Notes: a model not told the origin generated them from the sequence alone. Counted from the first letter of the stretch, positions 44,460-53,382 are shown. The stretch is 64,000 nucleotides of DNA from Glycomyces salinus (GCF_016428645.1 NZ_JAELXW010000008.1:102648-166647); one strand, 5' to 3'. Translations and numbers: made by a program.

Positions 44460-45338
44460 ATGCTGCAACAGCTGGCCAACGGGGTCTTCTCCGGGGCTAT
44501 ATACGCGCTGTTCGCGATCGGGTTCACACTCGTATTCGGGATCCTGCGCCACCTGAACCTGGCCCACGCCGCCATCTTCACCGCCGGCGCCTTCGTCGGC
44601 ATCGAGCTGGCGACCAGGTCGGGGATACCTCTCTGGCTGCTGCTGCCGATCGTGGCCGCCGCGGGTGGAATCGCGGGCGTGCTCCTCGAGCGCGTCGCGT
44701 TCCGCCCGCTGGCGGGCCGCGACGACGAGCACTTCGCCGGTCTGATCTCGTCGGTGGCCTTCGGGAGCGTGCTGATCGCGCTGCTCCAGGCCCGCTACGG
44801 CACCGAGCCGCAGAGCTTCCCGTCCGGGTACTTCCCCAACCAGCTGTACGAGATCGCCGGGGTCAGGGTGACGCTGGTGCAGCTGCTCACCCTCGGCCTG
44901 GCCCTGGCGCTCATGCTCGGACTGGCCTGGCTGGTCTCCAAGTCCTCGCTGGGCCGGTCCATGCGGGCCGTGGCCGAGAACCCGACCGCCGCCAGGGTCG
45001 TCGGGGTCAACGTCGGGCGCGTCACCGCCGGCACCTACGCGCTGTCCTCGTCGCTGGGCGCCGTGGCCGGGGTGCTGCTGTCGATCAACCTCGGCCAGGC
45101 CAACCGCGACCTCGGCCTCTCGATCGAGCTGATCGGCTTCGCCGTGATCATCCTCGGCGGCCTGGGGTCGCTGTGGGGCGCGATGGCCGCCGGGCTCATC
45201 CTCGGGCTGGCCGAGGCGCTCACGATCCACTTGTTCGACTCGACCTGGAAGGGCCTGGTGGCCTTCGCGTTGCTGTTCGCGGTGCTGGTGCTGCGCCCCA
45301 AGGGCCTGTTCGGGTCCGTCAGGGTCAGGGAGGTCTGA
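44460..45338 (+). CDS. Branched-chain amino-acid ABC permease LivH-type
   Basis: This 292-residue permease starts MLQQLANGVFSGAIYALFAIGFTLVFGILRHLNLAHAAIF, the typical LivH opening. It has about eight hydrophobic segments and the EAA-like MRAVAENPTAARVVGVNVGRV. An AGGGAA RBS precedes the ATG. Its stop overlaps the next ATG by one base (TGATG). Confidence 0.92.
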   Translation: MLQQLANGVFSGAIYALFAIGFTLVFGILRHLNLAHAAIFTAGAFVGIELATRSGIPLWLLLPIVAAAGGIAGVLLERVAFRPLAGRDDEHFAGLISSVAFGSVLIALLQARYGTEPQSFPSGYFPNQLYEIAGVRVTLVQLLTLGLALALMLGLAWLVSKSSLGRSMRAVAENPTAARVVGVNVGRVTAGTYALSSSLGAVAGVLLSINLGQANRDLGLSIELIGFAVIILGGLGSLWGAMAAGLILGLAEALTIHLFDSTWKGLVAFALLFAVLVLRPKGLFGSVRVREV

Positions 45339-47032
45339 TGCTGGCCGGTTACGACACCCTCATCACCACCGTCGCGCTGGGCGCGATCCTGGCCTACTCC
45401 TTCTACGTCGTGCTCATGGCCGGGCAGCTGAGCCTGGGCCAGGCCGGGTTCGCGTCGCTGGCGGCCTACACCTCCACCCTGGTCGTGCCGACCGAGCCGC
45501 TGTTCGGCTCGCTCTCGCCGGTCCTGATCGGCATTCCGGTCGGCGCCCTCGTCGGCGGCGCGGCCGCGTTCGTACTCGGACTGCCGGTGCTGCGATTGCG
45601 CGGGGTGTTCCTGGCGATCGCCACGATCGCGTTCGGCGAGATGGTCAGGGTGTTCATGACCAACGCCGAGTGGACCCGCGGCGCGCTGGGCATGAGGCTC
45701 GACAAATGGGTGACCATCGACCTGGCCTGGATCGTCGTGGCGGTCCTGGCCTACCTGTTCTGGCGGCTGGGTCCCTCGCGGACCGGCCGCGCCTTCGCCG
45801 CCGTCCGCGAGGACGAGCTGGCGGCCGGGTCCATGGGCGTGGACGTGGTCCGCACCCGCATGGCCTCGTTCGTGGGCTCGGGCATGATCGCCGGGGTCTA
45901 CGGGGTCATGTTCGCCTACTTCTTCGGCCGCATCACCCCCGGCAGCTTCGACTTCGGGCTGATGATGGACGGCCTGGTCACCGCCGTGCTCGGCGGCTAC
46001 CTGGTGTTCTTCGGGCCGGTGCTGGGCGCCGGGTTCCTCAGCGCCGTCCCCGAGGGACTGGACGCGACGGGCCTGGAGGCCGGCTGGGTCTACCCGTTCT
46101 TCACCGGGCTGCTGCTGCTGGCGGTGATCCTGTTCCTGCCCGGGGGCCTGTCGAGTCTGTTCCTGCGGCGCCGCCGCAGGCCGAAGCCGGTCGAGCTGAC
46201 CGACGCCGAGCGCGCCGGCCTGTTCGCCGGGTACTCCGAGCCGGGCACCGAGATCGCGCGCGTGCGGGGCCTCGGCAAGTCCTACGGGGCGGTGCAGGCG
46301 GTCCGCTCGGTCGACCTGGAGCTGAAGTCCGGGGAGATCCTCGGCGTCATCGGCCCCAACGGGGCCGGGAAGACCACCCTGATCAACATGCTCAGCGGCC
46401 TGGAGCCGCCAACTTCGGGCGAGGGCGAGGTGCTGGACGTCAAGCTCGGCCAGACCGGCCGGTCGCACCGCTTCGCCCGGGCCGGGGTGAGCCGGACCTT
46501 CCAGCACTCCAAGCTGTTCAACCGGCTCAGCGCCTTCGAGAACGTCCTGGTCGGGACTCACGTCAAGGTCAAGGGCACGTTCCTGAAGCGGCTGCTGTGG
46601 CTGCCGTCGGCCAGGCGCGAGGAGCACCTGGCCCTGGCCGTCGCCTGGGAGCAGATCCGCCGGGTCGGCCTGGAGGACCGCGCGCATCTGCGTCCGGGTT
46701 CGCTGTCCTACGGCGACCAGCGGCGGCTCGAGATCGCGCGGGCCCTGGCCTCCTACCCGGAGCTGCTGATCCTGGACGAGCCGGCCGCGGGCATGAACCA
46801 CGTCGAGGCCGGCGAGCTGGCCGAGCTGATCGGCTCGCTCGCCGCGGACGGCATCACCGTCCTGCTCATCGAGCACAACGTCAAGATGGTCCTGGACACC
46901 TGCACCCGGGTGGTCGTGATGAATTTCGGCGAGGTGATCGCCTCGGGCGAGCCGCGCGAGGTCGCCACCGACCCGAAGGTCGTCGAGGCGTACCTGGGCG
47001 CGGAGGACACCGGGGAGAGCCAGTATGTCTAG
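45338..47032 (+). CDS. LivM-LivG fusion: ABC permease and ATPase in one protein
   Basis: In this 564-residue protein, residues 1-~285 are a LivM-type permease (MAGQLSLGQAGFASLAAYTST, AIATIAFGEMVRVFMTN, FAAVREDELAAGSMGVDVVRTRMASF). Residues ~305-564 are a LivG-type ATPase with Walker A GPNGAGKTTLINML, signature LSYGDQRRLEIARA and Walker B LLILDEPAAGMN. A short basic linker joins them. The start at ATG 45338 is set by TGATG coupling to LivH; the longer frame upstream is spurious. Its stop overlaps the next gene by 8 bp. The fusion fixes permease:ATPase stoichiometry. Confidence 0.9.
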   Translation: MLAGYDTLITTVALGAILAYSFYVVLMAGQLSLGQAGFASLAAYTSTLVVPTEPLFGSLSPVLIGIPVGALVGGAAAFVLGLPVLRLRGVFLAIATIAFGEMVRVFMTNAEWTRGALGMRLDKWVTIDLAWIVVAVLAYLFWRLGPSRTGRAFAAVREDELAAGSMGVDVVRTRMASFVGSGMIAGVYGVMFAYFFGRITPGSFDFGLMMDGLVTAVLGGYLVFFGPVLGAGFLSAVPEGLDATGLEAGWVYPFFTGLLLLAVILFLPGGLSSLFLRRRRRPKPVELTDAERAGLFAGYSEPGTEIARVRGLGKSYGAVQAVRSVDLELKSGEILGVIGPNGAGKTTLINMLSGLEPPTSGEGEVLDVKLGQTGRSHRFARAGVSRTFQHSKLFNRLSAFENVLVGTHVKVKGTFLKRLLWLPSARREEHLALAVAWEQIRRVGLEDRAHLRPGSLSYGDQRRLEIARALASYPELLILDEPAAGMNHVEAGELAELIGSLAADGITVLLIEHNVKMVLDTCTRVVVMNFGEVIASGEPREVATDPKVVEAYLGAEDTGESQYV

Positions 47033-47735
47033 TCCGATCCTTTCGGTCGAGTCCGTGCACGTCTCGTACGGGCGGGTCGAGGCCGTCCGCGGCGTCTCCG
47101 TCGAGGTCGACGAAGGCGGCCTGATCGCCCTGGTCGGCGCGAACGGGGCCGGGAAGAGCTCGGTCCTGGCCGCCGTCTCGGGACTGGTGCGGCCCAAGGC
47201 CGGCAAGGTCCTGTTCGACGGCCGGGACGTCACCCGCTGGCCGGCCCACCGGCGAGTCGGGGCCGGGCTGGTGCTCGTCCCCGAGGGCCGACAGATCCTC
47301 GGGACCCTGACCGTGGCCGAGAACCTGCGGCTCGGCGCCCACCGGCGCCGCCGCCAGGCCGCCCCGATCGAGGACATGTTCGAGCTGTTCCCGGTGCTGG
47401 CCGAGCGCCGGAACCTGCCGGCCAGCGCCCTTTCGGGCGGCGAGCAGCAGATGCTCGCCATCGCCCGCGCCATGATCGCCCGACCCCGGGTCATGCTGCT
47501 GGATGAGCCGTCGATGGGCTTGGCGCCCAAGATGGTCGACGAGGTCTTCACGGTCATCGAGAAGATCCGCGCCACCGGGGTCACCGTCGTGCTGGTCGAG
47601 CAGAACGCCCGCCGGGCGCTGCGCGCGGCCGAGCACGGATACGTGCTGGACACCGGGGAGATAACCCACAGTGGACCGGCCAAGGAACTGCTCGACAACC
47701 CCCGAGTCGTGGAAGCGTACCTCGGGGCCGAATAA
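47025..47735 (+). CDS. Branched-chain amino-acid ABC ATPase LivF-type
   Basis: This 236-residue ATPase has Walker A GANGAGKSSVLAAV, signature LSGGEQQMLAIARA, Walker B VMLLDEPSMGLAP, and the typical C-terminal NPRVVEAYLGAE. It pairs with the LivG half of the fusion protein. It is the last gene of the operon, 50 bp before cvnA. Confidence 0.93.
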   Translation: MSSPILSVESVHVSYGRVEAVRGVSVEVDEGGLIALVGANGAGKSSVLAAVSGLVRPKAGKVLFDGRDVTRWPAHRRVGAGLVLVPEGRQILGTLTVAENLRLGAHRRRRQAAPIEDMFELFPVLAERRNLPASALSGGEQQMLAIARAMIARPRVMLLDEPSMGLAPKMVDEVFTVIEKIRATGVTVVLVEQNARRALRAAEHGYVLDTGEITHSGPAKELLDNPRVVEAYLGAE

Positions 47736-47785
47736 CGATCCCCCCACCTGTCCACTCCGCCCCACCACACGAAGGAGCCCCGCGA

Positions 47786-50284
47786 ATGGTGGAGGTCCGC
47801 TCCGATACGGACACCGGCGGAGGCGAACGCGCCTCCGGCCGGTGGTCGTCGATGAAGATCCGCACCAAGCTGGCGATCATGCTGCTGATTCCGGCGCTGA
47901 CCCTCACCGGCATGGTCGGGCTGCGCCTGTACGAGTCCGCCGGCGAGGCCCGCTCGGCCGGGGACACGGCCGAACTGACCGGCCTGGTCGGTGACATCAA
48001 CGAGGTCGTGCGGCAGGTGCAGGCCGAGCGCCTGGCCGTGGCCATGCTGGTGTTCGAGGAGAACACCGGGCTGGCCGAGCCCGACGAGCTCCTGTCCCGC
48101 TTCAACGAGGCCGCCGAGGCCACCGACGGTGACCTGGACGCCTTCGAGCAGGCCAGGTCCGATCTCGACCAGAGCCTCGATGACGAGGTCGGCGACCTCC
48201 TCGAGCGCGCCGACAAGCCGCTGGAGCGGCTCCAGACCGCCCGCGAGGCGGTCGAGGCCGGCACCGTCGAAGAGGTCCACCTGACCGTTTACAACTCGAT
48301 CGTCACCCGCCTGTCGGCAGTGCTGGACCGGGCCATCGACGAGGCCGGGACGGCCGACCTGAGCCGGGAGCTGCGCACCGCCGGACTCCTGCTGAACATC
48401 GACGAGTACTCCGAGCAGCTGCGCATCCTGGTGCTCGGGCTCGAGGACGGCGCGCCGCTGGCCAACGAGTACCGGCCGTTCGTGCGCCTGACCGCCTCCC
48501 GTGAGGAGGCGCTGGTCGAGTACCGGCGCGTCGCCGCCGAGACCGACCCGGACGCGGCCGTGTTCGAGGTCGGCGGTCTCGGCTCGGGCGGGGCGCGCCC
48601 GGCCAACCGGCTCGAGAGCTCCGTGTCCGGTTCGCGTTCGGACGACGAGCAGGAGATCGACCACGAGGTTCTCAACGACTCGTACGAGGCCCGGCACGAG
48701 GCCACCGCCGCGCTGGTGAGCGAGACGCTGGAATCGACGCTCGAGAACGCCGACGCCACCCGCGACGCGGTCGTGCAGCGGTTGGTCCTGGAAGGCGCGA
48801 TCGCGGTCGCGGCCCTGGCCATCGCGGTCCTGATCGCCTCCGGTATCGGCCGCTCGGTCACCAGGGGTCTGCGGGACCTGTCCGGTTCGGCCCGCCGCAT
48901 CGCGATGGTCGAGCTGCCGCGCGCGGTCAAGCACGTCGACGAGCAGGAGGGCCTGGGCGGGCGGAGCCCGTTCGAGTTCGCCGCCGAGACCACGCCGCCG
49001 CTGCGCACCAAGGGCAACGACGAGCTGGCCGAGGTCGGTGAGGCGTTCAACATCGTCCACCGCGAGGCGATCCGCATCTCGGCGCAGCAGGCGCTGCTGC
49101 GGTACCACGTCGGCGCGATCTTCGTGCGGCTCGCCCGCCGCGGCCACTCGCTGAGCGGGCGGCTGACGGCCGAGCTGGACGAGGCCGAGCGCAACGAGTC
49201 CGACCCCGAGCGCCTCCAGCGGCTGTTCCGGCTCGACCACCTGGTGTCGCTGCTGGGCCGCACCAACGACTCCCTGCTGGTCCTCGGCGGTGCCTCGGCC
49301 GCGAAGGTCCGCACCACCGACGCGAAGGTCTCCGACGTCCTGACCGCCGCCCAGAGCCGCATCGAGTACTACACGCGGCTCGACCTGTCCTCCGACGACG
49401 GCGCCTGGATCAAGGCCGACGCGGTCGACGACGTGGTGCAGCTGCTGGCCGAGCTGATGGACAACGCGACCCGCTACTCCGAATCGGACGCCGAGGTCCA
49501 GGCGCGGGTGCTGACCGGGCAGGTCATCATCCAGATCCGGGACCACGGCATCGGCATCGATCCGGAGCGGATGGCGTACCTCAACGACCGGCTGCGCCGC
49601 CGCGTGCCGGTCGACCTGGAAGCCATGGAGGCGATGGGCCTGACCGTGGTCGGGCACCTGGCGCTGCGCCACGGCATCGAGGTCGAGCTGCGGCCCTCGA
49701 TCGGCTCGGGCACGATCGCCGAGATCGCCATTCCCGGCACGATCCTGTCCTTCACCGAACCCGAGCGGCAGAAGAACGCCGCTCCCGCCGCGATCGCCGC
49801 CGGGGCGGCCCCTCCGCCCGACCCGATCAACCAGCGGCGCAACGCCCCTCTGTTCATCCAACCGCAGGAGGCGTCTGCTGCCCCGGCGGAGCCTCCGCCT
49901 CCGGCCAAGCCCCTCGCCGCGGCCCCGATCCGGGGCGTGGCGGCCGTGACGTCGGGTCCTTCGACGGCGTCGCTCCACGCGCCGACCGAGGCGCTGGCGC
50001 AGTTGCCGGAGCTGAAGTTCGACGTGCAGTACGTCCATGCCGACCCGTCGCTGCGGGCCGGCCAGGCGCTGCCGCCGGCCGAACCGGCCGAGCAGTCCTT
50101 CACCGACGGGGGCCTGCCGATGCGCAGGCCGATGTCGAATCTGGTCCCCGGTGCTGTCGCACCGACGGCCGAGCGTGCCGACCAGCCGATCGAGCGTGAT
50201 CCCCGGACGATCGGCGCCACCTACTCGGCGTACGCGCGCGGCCTCGCAGGCAGCAGCAGAACCCAAACCAGCCCAAGGAATTGA
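47786..50284 (+). CDS. CvnA-like sensor histidine-kinase-type ATPase
   Basis: This 832-residue membrane protein belongs to the conservon CvnA class. TM helices lie at ~27-46 and ~330-352 with an ~285-residue helical extracytoplasmic (nitrate-sensor-like) domain between. It then has HAMP-like and dimerisation regions (RLFRLDHLVSLLGRTNDSLLVLGG) and an HATPase domain with N-box ELMDNATRYSESDAEV, G1 DHGIGIDPERM and G2 GSGTIAEIA. The C-terminal ~180 residues are Pro/Ala-rich and disordered. A canonical phospho-His H-box is not obvious, as in other conservon kinases. It is followed 10 bp later by a roadblock protein. Confidence 0.85.
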   Translation: MVEVRSDTDTGGGERASGRWSSMKIRTKLAIMLLIPALTLTGMVGLRLYESAGEARSAGDTAELTGLVGDINEVVRQVQAERLAVAMLVFEENTGLAEPDELLSRFNEAAEATDGDLDAFEQARSDLDQSLDDEVGDLLERADKPLERLQTAREAVEAGTVEEVHLTVYNSIVTRLSAVLDRAIDEAGTADLSRELRTAGLLLNIDEYSEQLRILVLGLEDGAPLANEYRPFVRLTASREEALVEYRRVAAETDPDAAVFEVGGLGSGGARPANRLESSVSGSRSDDEQEIDHEVLNDSYEARHEATAALVSETLESTLENADATRDAVVQRLVLEGAIAVAALAIAVLIASGIGRSVTRGLRDLSGSARRIAMVELPRAVKHVDEQEGLGGRSPFEFAAETTPPLRTKGNDELAEVGEAFNIVHREAIRISAQQALLRYHVGAIFVRLARRGHSLSGRLTAELDEAERNESDPERLQRLFRLDHLVSLLGRTNDSLLVLGGASAAKVRTTDAKVSDVLTAAQSRIEYYTRLDLSSDDGAWIKADAVDDVVQLLAELMDNATRYSESDAEVQARVLTGQVIIQIRDHGIGIDPERMAYLNDRLRRRVPVDLEAMEAMGLTVVGHLALRHGIEVELRPSIGSGTIAEIAIPGTILSFTEPERQKNAAPAAIAAGAAPPPDPINQRRNAPLFIQPQEASAAPAEPPPPAKPLAAAPIRGVAAVTSGPSTASLHAPTEALAQLPELKFDVQYVHADPSLRAGQALPPAEPAEQSFTDGGLPMRRPMSNLVPGAVAPTAERADQPIERDPRTIGATYSAYARGLAGSSRTQTSPRN

Positions 50285-50294
50285 GGATTAGGCC

Positions 50295-50837
50295 ATGACC
50301 AGCCCGCAATTGGACTTCCTGCTCAACGACTTCGTCGGTCGTGTTCCTCACGTGACGCACGTGATCGCGGTGGCGGCCGACGGACTCCTGATCGCCTCGA
50401 ACGACACGCTTCCGAGGGATGAGGCCGAGCGTCTGTCGGCGATCGCCTCGGGCCTGACGAGCCTGCTGGCCGGGGCGGCCCGGTCGCTCCAGGCCGATCC
50501 GGTCATCAGCAACCTGACGGAGATGAACGGCGGCTATATGTTCTCGATGTCGGTCTCCAGCGGCGCGAGCCTGCTGGCGCTGGCCGGGATCGGCTGCGAC
50601 ATCGGCCAGGTGGGGCACGAACTGGCGAACCTGATCAACCAGGTGGGCCCGGCCCTGACTCCGGCTGCGAGGCAGGTGGCCGCCTCGCAGCGGCACTTAA
50701 CTCAGGCGACCGAGACGGCCCAGCCGAGAGAGACAACAACTAGAACAGACGGAACAGGGCTACCAGAGAGAAGAGTTCCGAGAGCACAGAACGAGATCTG
50801 GAAGGCCGCCGACCGAAACCAAGGTCAGCGGCCCTGA
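50295..50837 (+). CDS. Roadblock/LC7 protein, CvnB-like
   Basis: In this 180-residue protein, residues ~1-130 are a roadblock/LC7 fold (LDFLLNDFVGRVPHVTHVIAVAADGLLIASND, ERLSAIASGLTSLLAGAARSL, MFSMSVSSGASLLALA). This is the GAP-like partner of conservon GTPases. The last ~45 residues (ATETAQPRETTTRTDGTG...) are hydrophilic and longer than usual for CvnB (~135-140 residues). In complete conservons a DUF742 protein and a Ras-like GTPase follow; here neither does. Confidence 0.85.
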   Translation: MTSPQLDFLLNDFVGRVPHVTHVIAVAADGLLIASNDTLPRDEAERLSAIASGLTSLLAGAARSLQADPVISNLTEMNGGYMFSMSVSSGASLLALAGIGCDIGQVGHELANLINQVGPALTPAARQVAASQRHLTQATETAQPRETTTRTDGTGLPERRVPRAQNEIWKAADRNQGQRP

Positions 50838-50862
50838 TCTGAATCGGCTTCATACGGGACTG

Positions 50863-50931
50863 TGCTCGTGCTTCACTTCGTGCTGTGCTCCTGGTTCACT
50901 TCGTGCCGTGCCTCTGCTTCACTTCGTGAAG
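50863..50931. repeat. Three tandem imperfect 23-bp repeats
   Basis: Three contiguous 23-bp copies (50863-50885, 50886-50908, 50909-50931) share the core TTCACTTCGTG. The third contains CTTCAC-TTC-GTGAAG, able to form a small hairpin, and also holds the stop codon of the DUF397-like fragment on the minus strand. Confidence 0.75.
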
Positions 50932-51047
50932 TCGAACTCGCCGTCCTCGGCTCCGGCCAGGAAGGCATCCCACTCAGCGCGGGCACACCCGACGCCCCTC
51001 CCCCGAGTCAGTCCCCCACCGGACTCCACCAGGCCGATTCCCACCAT
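50919..51047 (-). pseudogene. DUF397-like fragment (42 codons)
   Basis: On the minus strand ATG 51047 opens a 42-residue frame ending ARAEWDAFLAGAEDGEFDFTK, which matches the C-terminus of actinobacterial DUF397 proteins (typically ~60 residues, often paired with XRE regulators). The usual N-terminal KSSYSG...NCVEVA half is absent upstream in any frame I checked. It is probably a remnant of a DUF397/XRE locus. The overlap of its 3' end with the tandem repeat suggests the repeat arose by duplication of the gene's tail. Confidence 0.5.
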
Positions 51048-51330
51048 GCTCCGGACTCGTCATAGTCATCGTCGGTGTCGCCCTCGGGAGCATCATGCAG
51101 ATCCCACGCGAGAATGCCCTCAGCCGCGTTCGGACTTCGACCAGAACGGCCTCGCCACGCATGCCGCCGACAACGCCCCGGCGGAGTACCGGGGTGGATT
51201 CACCTGGTGAAAGAAATACCACAGAAGCCGCTGACCGCGGACCTCGGTGCTGTGCGTCTCGGTTGTCACCGTATGCGATAGATGATGTTCATTTTCAGTA
51301 TGCAACCCTGCCGTCGTTGGCCGCGTCTGC
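51048..51330. other. Decayed intergenic segment
   Basis: No gene is supported. On the minus strand a frame reading ...NAAEGILAWDLHDAPEGD and ending in a Trp-rich ESAWWSPVGD looks protein-like but has no clear start or family. It may be a second remnant next to the DUF397 fragment. Confidence 0.35.
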
Positions 51331-51364
51331 GAATGCGGATGGATCATCCGATCCATCCGCATTC
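51331..51364. promoter_or_regulatory. 14-bp perfect inverted repeat upstream of secreted protein gene
   Basis: GAATGCGGATGGAT (51331-51344) and ATCCATCCGCATTC (51351-51364) are separated by 6 bp and end 21 nt before ATG 51386, just ahead of the GAGGG RBS. It is either an operator or a stem-loop in the 5'UTR. Confidence 0.6.
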
Positions 51365-51385
51365 GACCTAACCCGAGGGTTCAAT

Positions 51386-53365
51386 ATGCAGAAACGACAC
51401 GCCATCGGCGGCGTCGTGGCGGCGATCGCGGTCGCCGCCACCGCGCTCGCCGGCGGAATGTCCGCCAACGCCGAGACGACCGAAGAACCGACGCCGGCCC
51501 CTGCCGACGCGGGCGGCGTAGCGGCCGAGACCGTGATGCTCCCGACCGGGGACACTGTGACGGTAGCGCCCAACGGCGCCACCGCGATCAACCCCGCCGA
51601 GGGCCGCGAGGACATCGGCTTCCTCACCCTCCCCGTTCCCGGGGCTCGGGACGAGACGCTCGTCATCCCCCACGACGTGGCCGACGAGATCCGATCCGGC
51701 CAGGACGACGCGCGCCGCTACAACGTCTCGGCGCTGGCCGAGGAGGGGCACACCGATGCCGCCGAGGTCAGCGATGCCGACCTCAGCGGACCCGAGGACC
51801 TGTTCGCGGCCGAAGAGGACCCCACCGCGGCAGCGCAGACACTCACGGTGACGCTCCGCGACCGCGCCGGTGCCGTCCCCGACGGCAGCTGGGTGACGTG
51901 GAGCAGCGACCAGACCGACGAGTTCGACTCGATCGAGTTCGACGAGAACGGCGTCGGTACGATCGCATTGGAGCCCGGCTCCTACACGATCGTCCACGAG
52001 ACCTGGAACGACCCCACTGAGGACACGGACGGCGAGAACGTGCTGGGCATGACCCCGGTGACGATCGGAGACGAGCCGACCCAGCTGGTCATCGACGGCG
52101 CCGAGGCGGCCGAGGTGAGCGCCGAGGTCGACCGGCCCGACGCCGAACTCCTCGGGGAGCAGATCGTGATCGAGGCCAGGTCCAGGAGCGGGGACGACTG
52201 GCTGGCCACCGGCGCGTACGGCGGCCCCGACATCGACTTCTACCTGATGCCGGAGCCGGAATTGCCGGACCACGAGCTCGGTTTCATCTACCAGCCGGTC
52301 CTGGCGGCTCCCGAGGGAACCGAGGACGACTATGTCTACAACCTCGCCTTCCACGAGCGCGGCGGCTTCCCCGACGAGACCGCGTTCCACCCATCCGATG
52401 AGGATCTGGCTGTCGAGGAAACCACATACCACTCGCTCGGCGCGGACGTCGAGGGCTTCACCTGCGATTATGGCGACGCGACCCCGAATATCGGACACGG
52501 CCTCTGTTACCTGGTGCCCACCTCGTTCCCCGCGGAGCGGACGATGTACTACACCGCCGATCCGGACATCGAGTGGTCCGGCTTCCGCCAAGCGGGCGTC
52601 TTCTCCGATCAGGGGAGGTTGGTGGACGGTTTCGTCGACAGCCTGGACCGGGGCTCGCTGGAGGCCGGCGAGACCACCCGCGCATTCGTCCACGGCCCGC
52701 TGGCGGCCGGAGTCCCCGAGGCGTTCCTCTACTCCGAGGAGGGCACTCCGTACTTCTACGCCTCCACTGGGCCCGCTGGCAGTCTCAACGACGAAGAGCT
52801 GAGGCTCAAAGGTCACGAAGGGACCGCGGTCCTGAGCACCGACGGCCAGAAGGTCGGAGTCGTGGAGGGTATCGACCCGGAGGACGGCTTCGAATTCGAT
52901 CTCACCGGATTCGAGGCGGGCCGCTACACGCTGCACGTCGCGTCGTCGCGGAGCACCGATACCGCGCTGGTGGGCACTGCCTCCACCCAGGAGTGGGCCT
53001 TCGACCTCGACCCGAGCGCGGTGCCCTCCGGCGGGTCCACCGACATGACGCTGCCGGTGATCGCCGTCGAGACCGATGGCGTGGACGGCGGCTTCACCGA
53101 GGCCGGGGACGATGTGGACGTGGAGCTCAGCCTAGCGGCCGCCGAGTACCTGCCGGAAGTCGAGGCCGAGGAGATGGCCCTCCAGGTCTCCTTCGACGAC
53201 GGCCTGACCTGGGAGGAGATCGAGCTCGATTGCGACGGCGGCGCCTTCACCGGCGAGATCGAGCACCCCGATGACGCCGAGTACGTCTCGGTCCGCATGA
53301 CCGCGCTCGACGACGCGGGCACCGAGATCACCCACACCACCATCCGCGCCTACGGCCTCCGCTGA
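51386..53365 (+). CDS. Secreted beta-rich protein resembling an S8 protease lacking its catalytic domain
   Basis: This 659-residue protein has a signal peptide (MQKRHAIGGVVAAIAVAATALAG...NAE). Residues ~45-115 (VMLPTGDTVTVAP, AEGREDIGFLTLPV, ARRYNVSALAEEGHTDAAE) resemble the N-terminal pro-region of large actinobacterial S8 peptidases. The following beta-rich part (TVTLRDRAGAVPD, GTIALEPGSYTIVHETW, DGAEAAEVSAEVDRPDAE) resembles the region C-terminal to their protease domain. No Asp/His/Ser catalytic blocks (DTG, HGTHVAG, GTSMA) are present. It is therefore extracellular, and proteolysis is not predicted. GAGGG lies 7 nt before ATG 51386. Family assignment is inference. Confidence 0.65.
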   Translation: MQKRHAIGGVVAAIAVAATALAGGMSANAETTEEPTPAPADAGGVAAETVMLPTGDTVTVAPNGATAINPAEGREDIGFLTLPVPGARDETLVIPHDVADEIRSGQDDARRYNVSALAEEGHTDAAEVSDADLSGPEDLFAAEEDPTAAAQTLTVTLRDRAGAVPDGSWVTWSSDQTDEFDSIEFDENGVGTIALEPGSYTIVHETWNDPTEDTDGENVLGMTPVTIGDEPTQLVIDGAEAAEVSAEVDRPDAELLGEQIVIEARSRSGDDWLATGAYGGPDIDFYLMPEPELPDHELGFIYQPVLAAPEGTEDDYVYNLAFHERGGFPDETAFHPSDEDLAVEETTYHSLGADVEGFTCDYGDATPNIGHGLCYLVPTSFPAERTMYYTADPDIEWSGFRQAGVFSDQGRLVDGFVDSLDRGSLEAGETTRAFVHGPLAAGVPEAFLYSEEGTPYFYASTGPAGSLNDEELRLKGHEGTAVLSTDGQKVGVVEGIDPEDGFEFDLTGFEAGRYTLHVASSRSTDTALVGTASTQEWAFDLDPSAVPSGGSTDMTLPVIAVETDGVDGGFTEAGDDVDVELSLAAAEYLPEVEAEEMALQVSFDDGLTWEEIELDCDGGAFTGEIEHPDDAEYVSVRMTALDDAGTEITHTTIRAYGLR

Positions 53366-53382
53366 CGAGCGAGACGGGCGTC

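Noticed and set aside
45035..50266. 1743-codon open frame on the minus strand
   Set aside because: It runs antisense through the whole Liv operon and cvnA, which are clear genes. Its composition (His/Gln/Arg/Gly-rich, no family motifs) is typical of a high-GC shadow frame.
50863..50931. CRISPR array
   Set aside because: The three 23-bp units are contiguous with no unique spacers and no cas genes nearby.
51120..51362. 80-codon minus-strand ORF ending WSKSERG
   Set aside because: It overlaps the 14-bp inverted repeat and has no RBS, no family resemblance and low-complexity His/Thr composition.
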